DNA of 64,000 nt from an uncultured Sphingomonas sp. (GTDB lineage Bacteria; Pseudomonadota; Alphaproteobacteria; Sphingomonadales; Sphingomonadaceae): assembly GCF_913776855.1 (NCBI RefSeq), contig NZ_CAJYQD010000031.1, forward strand, positions 1 through 64,000, in the 5' to 3' direction. Below the pieces are notes generated by a model. The model worked only from the letters and a program-made list of their open reading frames with translations. It did not search any database and was not told the origin of the DNA. This document shows, piece by piece, positions 26,514 to 34,000 of the stretch. Each line of letters starts with the position of its first letter. Within the stretch, counting starts at the first letter, position 1. The translations under genes were made by a program, and so were the position numbers.

Positions 26514-27196
26514 GCTTCCCCCGCTCCCATGCCGAAGAGGCGATGGACGATCCCGCGCTCGATCCCGCCGTCTATGCGGCGGTGCTGCGCGATCTGGCGC
26601 AGGTCAATGTGGTGACGATGGCGGCGCGGCCGACGCTCGCCTTCCTCGACCGCGTTGCCCGACGGGGCGATCGGATGAAGCTGCTCGATGTCGGCTATGG
26701 CGATGGCGACATGTTGCGCCGGATCGCGCGCTGGGCGGGCAAGCGCGGTGTCGTCGCGGAGCTGGTCGGGATCGACCTGAACCCACGTAGCGAGGCGATC
26801 GCCCGCGCCGATACGCCGGGCAATCTTCCCATCACCTATCGCACCGGCGATTATGCCGATCTGGCCGGCGAGGGATGGGACGTGATCGTCTCCAGCCTGG
26901 TCGCGCACCACATGACCCATGCGCAATTGGTCGCGTTCCTGCGCTTTATGGAGGCGGAGGCGGCGCGCGGCTGGCTGGTCAACGACCTGCACCGCCATCG
27001 TTTCGCCCATCGCGGCTATCCGCTGCTGGCGACGCTGCTGCGCTGGCACCCGATCGTCCGCGCCGACGGTACGCTGTCGATCGCTCGGTCCTACCGCCCC
27101 GACGAATGGCCACCGATCCTTGGCGAGGCGGGGGTCGCGGGTGCCGAAGTGCGTCGGCGCTTTCCGTTCCGGCTATGCGTCGAACGCCGGCGCTGA
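26510..27196 (+). CDS. SAM methyltransferase of the polyketide operon
   Basis: 228 aa. Motif I is LLDVGYGDGDMLRRIA, followed by VGIDLNPRSE and VIVSSLVAHHMTHAQLV, a class I fold of the UbiE-like kind. Position between a type III PKS and a flavoprotein suggests O- or C-methylation of the polyketide product, as the SrsB methyltransferase does in the Streptomyces srsABC cluster; that is inference. The ATG overlaps the PKS stop, and the gene itself overlaps the next by 22 bp. Confidence 0.87.
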   Translation: MSFPRSHAEEAMDDPALDPAVYAAVLRDLAQVNVVTMAARPTLAFLDRVARRGDRMKLLDVGYGDGDMLRRIARWAGKRGVVAELVGIDLNPRSEAIARADTPGNLPITYRTGDYADLAGEGWDVIVSSLVAHHMTHAQLVAFLRFMEAEAARGWLVNDLHRHRFAHRGYPLLATLLRWHPIVRADGTLSIARSYRPDEWPPILGEAGVAGAEVRRRFPFRLCVERRR

Positions 27197-28290
27197 TCGC
27201 GGGCGGCGGCCCGGCGGGGTCGGTCGCCGCGCTGGTGCTCGCCCATGGTGGCGCATCGCCGCTGGTGCTGGAACGATCGCGTGGGTCCCAGGATGCGCTG
27301 TGCGGCGGGTTCCTGTCGTGGCGGACGCTCGAATCGCTGGCATCGGTCGGGATCGACCCGGCAATGCTGGGCGGCCATGCCGTGCGGCGCGTCGTGCTGT
27401 TCGCTGGCAAGGGCCGCGCCGAATCACCCCTGCCCGCTCCCGCCATCGGCCTGTCGCGCCGGCGACTCGACGCGCTGCTGCTGGATACCGCGCGGAGCGC
27501 CGGTGCAGGGGTCGAGCGCGGGGTGACGATCCGTTCGGCCGAGGGCACGACGCTCCATACCGGCGACGGGGCGGAGGTGACGGGTGAGACGCTGTTCCTC
27601 GCCACCGGCAAGCATGATGTGCGCGGCGCGATGCGCGATGCGGCGGTCGGCGACGATCCGGCGATGGGCGTGCGCGTCCGGCTGGCACCGCATCCCGCGC
27701 TCGCCCGGCTGGTCGGCGACGCGATCGAGCTGCACGCCTTTTCCGGGGGCTATGGCGGGCTGGTGCTTCAGGAGGATGGCAGCGCGAACCTGTGCATGGC
27801 GCTGCGTCGCTCACGCCTGAAAGCGGCGGGCGACCTGCCCGCGCTGTTGCGGGTGCTGGGCGACGAACTGCCGGCGTTGGGCGAACGACTCGCACATATG
27901 GGCGGCACGCCCGCGATCGATGCCATCGCCAACGTCCCCTATGGCTGGCGGGCAAAGGGCACGGTGTCCGGCGTCTATCGGCTGGGCGATCAGGCCGGGG
28001 TGATCCCGTCGCTGGCCGGCGAAGGCGTGGGCATCGCCATCGCCAGCGCGATCCGCGCGGCGCGGCATTGGCAGCGCCAAGGGCCGGACGGCGCGCCGGG
28101 GTTCCAGCAGGCGCTACGCCGACGCCTCCATCGCCCGATCGCGCTTGCCGGATGGTTGCGGACGCTGGCCGAACACCCCGCCGGCCATGCGCTGTTGCTG
28201 GCCGGCGGACGGCTGCCGTCGCTGGTCGGCACGGCGGCGCGCTGGACCCGGATCGATTCCGTCAGCCGCCGTTCAGCCGACCTGGCCTAG
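27175..28290 (+). CDS. FAD-dependent oxidoreductase of the polyketide operon
   Basis: 371 aa. An N-terminal dinucleotide-binding motif GGGPAGSVAALVLA (about residues 10-23) and GDQAGVIPSLAGEGVGIAIAS near the C-terminal third mark the geranylgeranyl-reductase/UbiH-like flavoprotein group. It could hydroxylate or reduce the polyketide product, parallel to SrsC in srsABC. The start MRRTPALIAGGG at 27175 lies inside the methyltransferase gene (22-bp overlap), so translation is probably coupled. Its stop is 76 bp before the second PBP gene. Confidence 0.87.
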   Translation: MRRTPALIAGGGPAGSVAALVLAHGGASPLVLERSRGSQDALCGGFLSWRTLESLASVGIDPAMLGGHAVRRVVLFAGKGRAESPLPAPAIGLSRRRLDALLLDTARSAGAGVERGVTIRSAEGTTLHTGDGAEVTGETLFLATGKHDVRGAMRDAAVGDDPAMGVRVRLAPHPALARLVGDAIELHAFSGGYGGLVLQEDGSANLCMALRRSRLKAAGDLPALLRVLGDELPALGERLAHMGGTPAIDAIANVPYGWRAKGTVSGVYRLGDQAGVIPSLAGEGVGIAIASAIRAARHWQRQGPDGAPGFQQALRRRLHRPIALAGWLRTLAEHPAGHALLLAGGRLPSLVGTAARWTRIDSVSRRSADLA

Positions 28291-28366
28291 CGCGCGCCAT
28301 TCCCAATGCGCCCATGCGTCCGGGGCTTGTGCCGCCGGGGGCCGGCGCGGTATCCGGCGCATTCCC

Positions 28367-30520
28367 ATGGCACGCACTCCCCAAAGCCCGCAAAAGCGGC
28401 CCGCCGCCGCCCGATCCCGCTGGTGGCGCATCCTGCGCTGGGTGCTGGGCATCGGCCTTGGCCTTGCCCTGCTTGCGACGATCGCACTGGTCGTCGCCGT
28501 CTATAACGCCAAATCGAACCTGCCGAGCTTCAACCAGCTCAAATCGTCGCCCAACGGACAGATGATTCGGGTGCGCGCGGCGGACGGGTCGATCCTCGTC
28601 TCGCTGGGGCCGAGCTATGGCGAATGGATCCCCTATGCGCAAATCCCGGCGGCGATGCGCGACGCGATGGTGTCGGTCGAGGATCGCCGCTTTCGCTCGC
28701 ACCTGGGCGTCGATCCGGTGGCGCTGGCCCGCATCACGAAGTTCGCGATCGCGACGCGCGGCACCGGGCGGCGGTTGCAGGGCGCGTCGACCATCACGCA
28801 GCAGGTCGCGCGCACCATCTTCCTGTCGAATAGCTACACGGTCGGGCGCAAGTTTCGTGAGATCATCTTGGCGCTGGCGCTGGAACGCAAATTCTCCAAG
28901 AACCAGATTCTCGAGCTGTACCTGAACAAGGTCTATTTCGGCGGCGGCGCCTATGGGATCGACGCGGCATCGCGGCGATTCTTCAATCATCCCGCGACGA
29001 ACCTGTCGCTGTCCGAGGCGGCGGTCATCGCCGGGCTGGTCAAGGCCCCGTCGCGCTATTCGCCGACCGCCGATGCCGAGGCGGCGGTGGGCCGCGCGGG
29101 GGTCGTGCTGAAGCTGATGCAGGAAACGGGCGCGATCACCGCGAGCGAGGCGATGGACGCCGATCCGCAGGCGATCAAGCTTGCGCCTGAGCCGCAGCAG
29201 AACAGCGTGCGCTATTTCACCGACTGGGCCTTGCCGCAGCTCGAAACGCTGATCGACGAAACCGAAGCGCCGCTGGACGTGTGGACCACGCTCGACCCGT
29301 CGATGCAGAAAAGTGCCGACACCGCGATCCGCGCCAATGCGCCCGCCGGGGTACAGGGCGCGCTGGTCGCGCTCGACCGCGACGGGGCGGTCAGGGCGAT
29401 GGTCGGCGGCAAGGATTACGTCTCGTCGATCTACAACCGCGCGACGCAGGCGACCCGCCAGCCCGGATCGGCGTGGAAGCTGTTCGTGTATCTGGCGGCA
29501 CTCGAAGCCGGCATGAACCCCGACAGCCAGGTCAACGACGCACCGATCACCATCGACGGCTGGAGCCCGCGCAACAGCTCGCGCCGGTTCAGCGGGCAGG
29601 TGTCGCTACGCACCGCCTTCGCCTATTCGCTCAACACCGTGTCGGCGCGGCTGGGGCAGGAGGTCGGCTTTGCGACCGTCGCCGACATGGCGCGGCGCTT
29701 CGGGATCACCACGCCGGTCAACACGAAGCCGGCGATGGTGCTGGGTACGTCCGACGTGCGCCTGCTCGACCTGACCAAGGCCTATGCCTCGGTCGCGAGC
29801 GGGGGCACGGCGGTGGTCCCCTATGGCATCACCCGTGTTACCGCCAACGGACAGCTGATCTACCAGCATCAGGTCGACAGCTCGCGCGTGCTGGTCGCGC
29901 CCTATGTCGCGCAGCAGATGACCGACCTGCTCCAGACCGCGGTCAACACCGGCACCGGCCGCGCGGCACAGATCGGCCGCCCGGTCGCGGGCAAGACCGG
30001 GACGACCACCTCCTACAAGGATGGCTGGTTCATGGGATTCTCGTCGGGCATCACCACCGGCGTATGGATGGGTCGCGACGATGCGAAGGCGGTCGCCGGC
30101 CTGCAGGGCGGCACCGCCCCCGCCCGCGCCTTTGCCGCGTTCATGCGACAGGCGGTCGCCAACCGTCCTGTCGAGGAATTCAATACCAAGGTGACGCTGC
30201 CCGAATGGCAGGAAGAACCGGACGCGGAGAGCTATTATGGCGCGCCCGACGACCGGGTCTATGTCGATCCCGACGGCAATCCGGTCGAACAGCCCGGCGC
30301 GACTCCGCCCGACGCCCCGACCGACGATGGCGACCAAACCATCCCGCCGCCGCAGCGTGCGCCCGACGAACAGCTCGACCAGGAATGGATCGACCGCGCA
30401 CTCGGCCGAGGCCAGCGGCCCGACCAGCCGGTCCCGGCGCAGCGTCGTCCCGCCCCCGATCGTCGCCAGCCGCCGCCGGCCGATCGTTACCCGGACGAGG
30501 ACGCCCGCCCGTACCAGTGA
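28367..30520 (+). CDS. class A penicillin-binding protein (second copy)
   Basis: 717-aa bifunctional peptidoglycan synthase. One membrane helix (about residues 22-46), GT51 domain with VEDRRFRSHLGVD (Glu105) and GASTITQQVART, and transpeptidase with PGSAWKLF (nucleophile near 368), SLNTVS and GKTGTTTSYKD (near 542). It differs from the copy at 6,249 by being shorter and by a long C-terminal tail (about 645-717) rich in Pro, Asp, Gln and Arg, probably disordered. Its last 34 bp overlap the convergent ygjP-type gene. Confidence 0.94.
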   Translation: MARTPQSPQKRPAAARSRWWRILRWVLGIGLGLALLATIALVVAVYNAKSNLPSFNQLKSSPNGQMIRVRAADGSILVSLGPSYGEWIPYAQIPAAMRDAMVSVEDRRFRSHLGVDPVALARITKFAIATRGTGRRLQGASTITQQVARTIFLSNSYTVGRKFREIILALALERKFSKNQILELYLNKVYFGGGAYGIDAASRRFFNHPATNLSLSEAAVIAGLVKAPSRYSPTADAEAAVGRAGVVLKLMQETGAITASEAMDADPQAIKLAPEPQQNSVRYFTDWALPQLETLIDETEAPLDVWTTLDPSMQKSADTAIRANAPAGVQGALVALDRDGAVRAMVGGKDYVSSIYNRATQATRQPGSAWKLFVYLAALEAGMNPDSQVNDAPITIDGWSPRNSSRRFSGQVSLRTAFAYSLNTVSARLGQEVGFATVADMARRFGITTPVNTKPAMVLGTSDVRLLDLTKAYASVASGGTAVVPYGITRVTANGQLIYQHQVDSSRVLVAPYVAQQMTDLLQTAVNTGTGRAAQIGRPVAGKTGTTTSYKDGWFMGFSSGITTGVWMGRDDAKAVAGLQGGTAPARAFAAFMRQAVANRPVEEFNTKVTLPEWQEEPDAESYYGAPDDRVYVDPDGNPVEQPGATPPDAPTDDGDQTIPPPQRAPDEQLDQEWIDRALGRGQRPDQPVPAQRRPAPDRRQPPPADRYPDEDARPYQ

Positions 30521-31305
30521 AGCGCGGCCCCCTCCGCGCGGAGCCAGCGGCGGGCATCGTCCGGGTCGCCCTCGAACAGCGCCGCGACCAGCGCGTGGAA
30601 AGCGGGGCCGTGATGCATATGGACGCGGTGTGCCACCTCATGCGCCACGGTCGCGCGGCGGACGAAGCCGGGGGCGAGCAGCAGCCGCCAGCTATAGCGG
30701 ATCGTGCCGTCACCGCTGCAACTGCCCCAGCGCGCCTTCGGATCGCCGATCGCGACCTTGGTGACGGTGACGCCGGCCTTCGCGGCATAGTGCGCCGTAT
30801 CCTCGGTCAGCAGGCGCAGCGCCTCGCGCTTGAGCCAGCGTTCGATACGGGTCGGGAACTGGTCGATCGGGCCGCCGCAGGCGAGGATCGCGCCGATGTC
30901 CTCGAATTCTTCCCCGTCACCAGCCACGTCACCCCAGCGCAGGCTGGGGTCTCCCGGTAACGAAGCGCCACTCCTCGCCGCAGGAGACTCCAGCCTACGC
31001 TGGAGTGACGCAGAAAACGGGGCAACAGGCACCAGCTGCACCGTCCGCGACGCCCCTTCCCGCCACGTAAGCCGCACCGCACGATCCGCCACCGGCACCA
31101 CCGCCCCATCGATAAACGGTCGCCCCATGGGCAGCTTCGCCCGCTGCGCCGCGATCCAGTCCGCCTTTTCCCCGGCCCAGGCCACCGCCTTGGCCAGCGC
31201 CATCCGCTTCGGCACGGTCAACCGCACCCGTCCGGTGGCCGGATCGACCGACAGCCGCGCGACGCGCGCGCGGGGGTGGCGGACAACCTCCAGCCCGTCG
31301 ATCAC
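30487..31305 (-). CDS. YgjP-type (SprT-like) zinc metallopeptidase carrying a repeat insertion
   Basis: 272 aa, GTG start at 31305 overlapping the ycgN stop. The C-terminal zinc motif is intact: AHEVAHRVHMHHGPAFH (HExxH at 222-226) after ARWGSCSGDGTIRYSWRLLLAP. Relatives are usually about 230-240 aa. The excess is explained by a repeat copy at 30927-31010, 84 bp or exactly 28 codons, read in frame as residues of about 100-127 (..GASLPGDPSLRWGDV..). The inserted segment lies between the N-terminal region and the catalytic domain, probably in a surface loop. Third gene of sco1-ycgN-ygjP; convergent overlap with the PBP gene. Confidence 0.85.
   Translation of the reverse strand: MIDGLEVVRHPRARVARLSVDPATGRVRLTVPKRMALAKAVAWAGEKADWIAAQRAKLPMGRPFIDGAVVPVADRAVRLTWREGASRTVQLVPVAPFSASLQRRLESPAARSGASLPGDPSLRWGDVAGDGEEFEDIGAILACGGPIDQFPTRIERWLKREALRLLTEDTAHYAAKAGVTVTKVAIGDPKARWGSCSGDGTIRYSWRLLLAPGFVRRATVAHEVAHRVHMHHGPAFHALVAALFEGDPDDARRWLRAEGAALHWYGRASSSG
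30927..31010. repeat. double-hairpin palindromic repeat, copy 6, inside a coding sequence
   Basis: CGTCACCCCAGC-gcag-GCTGGGGT and ACTCCAGC-ctac-GCTGGAGTGACG with CGTCA/TGACG ends, 84 bp, the same length as copy 3. It lies wholly inside the ygjP-type gene without breaking its frame. Confidence 0.9.
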
Positions 31306-31745
31306 AGCGTCCTGTCGGTCAGGTGATGTTCGAGGTCGCCGACATCATTCTCCGATACCGTCCAGCCACGCGTTGACTGGCCGGCTTCATGGACGCTCTC
31401 GCGGTCGCCGCTGTTCAGATAATGCCAGTCGGGCAGCGGCTTGCCCTCGTTGCGCAATCGATAGGCGCAGGTGGACGGCAGCCATTCGATGTCGCCGACA
31501 TTGCGCGCGTTCAGCCGGACGCATTCGGGGACATAGGCATGGCGGTGGCGATAGTCGCTGCACTGGCCCATGCGCCGGTCGAGCAGCTTGCACGCGACGT
31601 TGGTCGCATGGATTTCGCCGGTATCCTCGTCCTCCAGCTTGTGCAGGCAGCATTTGCCGCAGCCGTCGCACAACGCTTCCCACTGCGCACGGTCGAGCGC
31701 GGCGAGCGGCAGATCCTCCCAGAAGCGCCCGCTCACCGGACCCAT
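31302..31745 (-). CDS. ycgN: YcgN family cysteine cluster protein (UPF0260)
   Basis: 147 aa. The conserved cysteine set is visible in CDGCGKCCLHK, VACKLLD, MGQCSDY, PECVRL and STCAYR, consistent with bound metal or an Fe-S cluster; biochemical role unknown. It starts MGPVSGRFWEDLPLAALDR, overlaps the sco1 end by 13 bp and the downstream ygjP-type start by GTGA, so the three genes form one operon. Confidence 0.92.
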   Translation of the reverse strand: MGPVSGRFWEDLPLAALDRAQWEALCDGCGKCCLHKLEDEDTGEIHATNVACKLLDRRMGQCSDYRHRHAYVPECVRLNARNVGDIEWLPSTCAYRLRNEGKPLPDWHYLNSGDRESVHEAGQSTRGWTVSENDVGDLEHHLTDRTL

Positions 31746-32326
31746 TTCTTCAGTTCGGCGGCCACCGCCTCACCGCTTTCGTCCTGCGGCAGCAGGGCGA
31801 CCGGCTGGCCCTTCGGGTCCATCAGGATCGCGGTGCGGCTATGGTCCATCAGATATTCGGTGACACCGGGCGACTGCTGCTTGGCATAGGTTACGCCATA
31901 GGCCCGCGCGGCATCGGCGATCGCCTGCGCGCTACCGGTCAGCCCCACCATGCGCGGGTGGAAGGCGGAGACGAATTTCCCGACCACCACCGGCGTATCG
32001 CGTTCGGGATCGACGGTAATGAAGATCGGCACGACCTTCGCACCCAGCTCCGGTTCCTCGCCCTCGAACGCCTTCACGCCCGCCGCGATATTCTGCACAT
32101 CGACCGGGCAGACATCGGGGCAATAGGTATAGCCGAAATACATGATCCGCCATTTGCCGGCGAAATCGGTATCGCGCACGACCTTGCCCGTGGAATCGGT
32201 CAGCACGAACGGCCCGCCGATCCGTGCGCCGGCCAGCGGCGGAGTCGCGGCGGGTTCGGCCGAGCCGCCGCACGCAGCGAGCGCCAGCGCGAGGGCCGGG
32301 GTGAGGGTACGCAGGATGCTGTTCAT
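31733..32326 (-). CDS. SCO1/SenC family copper-binding lipoprotein
   Basis: 197 aa. Delivers copper to cytochrome c oxidase or acts in envelope thiol redox control. The N terminus MNSILRTLTPALALALAACG is a lipoprotein signal (C19). The thioredoxin-like domain has the copper ligands CPDVC (C69, C73) and a distal His in LMDHSRTAIL (near 162). Upstream in-frame ATGs at 32341 and 32365 exist; 32326 gives the best signal peptide. First gene of a three-gene operon; divergent from the ankyrin gene. Confidence 0.92.
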   Translation of the reverse strand: MNSILRTLTPALALALAACGGSAEPAATPPLAGARIGGPFVLTDSTGKVVRDTDFAGKWRIMYFGYTYCPDVCPVDVQNIAAGVKAFEGEEPELGAKVVPIFITVDPERDTPVVVGKFVSAFHPRMVGLTGSAQAIADAARAYGVTYAKQQSPGVTEYLMDHSRTAILMDPKGQPVALLPQDESGEAVAAELKKWVR

Positions 32327-32393
32327 GGTGTTGCCAGCCATGATCTGATAGGCGACGCCTTGCAAGCCGCGTCACGTCCTTTGGAGCCTCCCC

Positions 32394-32990
32394 ATGTCCG
32401 TCCTCCGCCTCGCCCTCGCCGCCGCGCTGATGCTGCCCGCCGCGGCGCACGCGCAGCAGATGTCGCCGGGCTATCTGTTCCTGAAGGCGATCCGCGACGA
32501 AGACGGGAACAAGGTCAACGACATCCTCGGCCAACCCGGCCAGACGATCATCAATACCAAGGACCGCACGACCGGCGAAGGTGCGCTGCATATCGTCGCG
32601 AAGAACGGCAACCTGACCTATCTGCGGTTCCTGCTGGCAAAGGGCGCGAACCCCAATCTGCAGGACAATCGCGGCAACACGGCTGCCTTGCTGGCGGTGG
32701 AATCGGGGTCGGTCGAGGCGATCAACGCGCTAGCCCAGCGCAAGGCGAACCTGAACCTGGGCAACAGCAGCGGCGAAACCCCGCTGATCCGCGCGGTGCA
32801 GCTGCGCAACCTCGACATGGTGCGCACACTGATCGCCGCCGGGGCCAATCCCGACCAGGCCGACGTGATGGCCGGCATGTCGGCCCGCGACTATGCCAAG
32901 CGCGACACCCGCACACCCGCGCTGCTCAAACTGTTCGACGAAGCGCCGGCGGCCAAGCCGAAAGCGCCGGTCGCGGGGCCGCGCTTCTGA
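32394..32990 (+). CDS. exported ankyrin repeat protein
   Basis: 198 aa. Signal peptide about 1-20 (AAAHAQQ cleavage), then about three to four ankyrin repeats (residues 35-165) with TGEGALHIVAKNGNLTYLRF, KGANPNLQDNRGNTAALLAVE and SGETPLIRAVQLRNLDMVRTL. A Pro/Ala-rich tail ends the protein. Probably a periplasmic protein-protein interaction module; partner unknown. A bidirectional terminator lies 62 bp downstream. Confidence 0.9.
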   Translation: MSVLRLALAAALMLPAAAHAQQMSPGYLFLKAIRDEDGNKVNDILGQPGQTIINTKDRTTGEGALHIVAKNGNLTYLRFLLAKGANPNLQDNRGNTAALLAVESGSVEAINALAQRKANLNLGNSSGETPLIRAVQLRNLDMVRTLIAAGANPDQADVMAGMSARDYAKRDTRTPALLKLFDEAPAAKPKAPVAGPRF

Positions 32991-33052
32991 CGCGGTTTCC
33001 CACAAGGTTATCCACAGGCTGATCGACCGGTTCCCGGTCCGGTCAGGCCAAG

Positions 33053-33092
33053 GAAAACGGCCCGCCTTCCCATCGGAAAGCGGGCCGTTTTC
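33053..33092. terminator. bidirectional intrinsic terminator between the ankyrin gene and ssb
   Basis: GAAAACGGCCCGC (33053-33065) pairs with GCGGGCCGTTTTC (33080-33092); the stem extends inward with one bulge. A and T tracts at the outer ends make it work on both strands, suiting the convergent genes. Confidence 0.9.
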
Positions 33093-33115
33093 GTGTCGGC
33101 GATGGTGGACGGCGA

Positions 33116-33679
33116 TCAGAACGGAACGTCGTCGTCCAGATCGTCGCCGAAGCCGCCACCCGAACCGCCGCCGAAATTGCCGCCCTTGTTGCCGCCGGAG
33201 TTGAATCCGCCGCCGCTGCCGCCGCGCGAACCGCCACCGTAGCCGCCGCCCGAACCGCCGCCGAAATCATCGCCGCCGCCGAAGTCGCCACCGCCGCGGC
33301 TGCCACCGCCGCCCCCCTGGCCGCCGCCCGGACCGTCGAGCATCGTCAGCACGCTGTTGAAGCCCTGCAGCACGATTTCGGTGCTGTACTTGTCCTGGCC
33401 CTGCTGGTCCTGCCACTTCCGCGTCTGCAGTTGGCCCTCGATATAGACTTTCGACCCCTTGCGCAGGAAACGCTCGGCGACGTTGGCGAGGCCTTCGTTG
33501 AAGATCGCGACCGAATGCCATTCGGTCTTTTCCTTGCGCTCGCCGCTGTTGCGGTCCTTCCACGATTCCGACGTGGCGATGCGCAGGTTCACGACCTTGC
33601 CGCCATTCTGGAACGACCGCGATTCCGGATCGCGACCCAGATTGCCCACGAGGATGACTTTATTGACGCTGCCGGCCAT
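33116..33679 (-). CDS. ssb: single-stranded DNA-binding protein
   Basis: 187 aa. OB-fold domain about 1-112 ([38 protein letters not shown]), a long glycine-rich linker (about 118-178), and the acidic C-terminal tip DDDVPF that recruits replication and repair partners. GGAGAA lies before the ATG. The linker is close to pure Gly/Ser/Asp with Arg and differs in base composition from its surroundings. A terminator follows downstream. Confidence 0.97.
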   Translation of the reverse strand: MAGSVNKVILVGNLGRDPESRSFQNGGKVVNLRIATSESWKDRNSGERKEKTEWHSVAIFNEGLANVAERFLRKGSKVYIEGQLQTRKWQDQQGQDKYSTEIVLQGFNSVLTMLDGPGGGQGGGGGSRGGGDFGGGDDFGGGSGGGYGGGSRGGSGGGFNSGGNKGGNFGGGSGGGFGDDLDDDVPF

Positions 33680-33779
33680 GGCGCAGTTCTCCGAGAAAGA
33701 TACAGCCCGGCTTCCTATGCCACCGGGCGGCGCGACGCCAGTGGTTGCCGAAACGGGAGGCAGGGTTCAGTGTACCGGG

Positions 33780-33956
33780 ATGGGTGACGTCATCAACCTC
33801 AACCGCTTTCGCAAGGCGCGCGACAAGGCCGCCAGGGCGCAGGACGCCGACGCCAATCGCCGCAAGTTCGGCCGGACGAAGGCGGAGAAGGCGGTCGAGG
33901 ACAGCGAGGAAGCGCGGCGCAAGGCGCTGCTCGACGGGGCGAAGCGGGAGGAATAG
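33780..33956 (+). CDS. DUF4169 family small protein
   Basis: 58 aa, MGDVINLNRFRKARDKAARA followed by ANRRKFGRTKAEK and a charged helical tail. It matches the short, highly charged alphaproteobacterial family DUF4169 of unknown function. The ATG at 33780 is chosen because the conserved block starts there; the frame continues upstream without homology. Divergent from ssb (100 bp gap) and convergent with feoB. Confidence 0.82.
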   Translation: MGDVINLNRFRKARDKAARAQDADANRRKFGRTKAEKAVEDSEEARRKALLDGAKREE

Positions 33957-34000
33957 GCGATCTCCCCTACCTCTCAAGGAGGGGAGCAATCGAGCAAAAC

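Noticed and set aside
33116..33310. Glycine-rich low-complexity frames around the ssb 3' end as a separate gene
   Set aside because: The low-complexity stretch is the ssb linker read in another frame; the acidic DDDVPF tip confirms the ssb frame.
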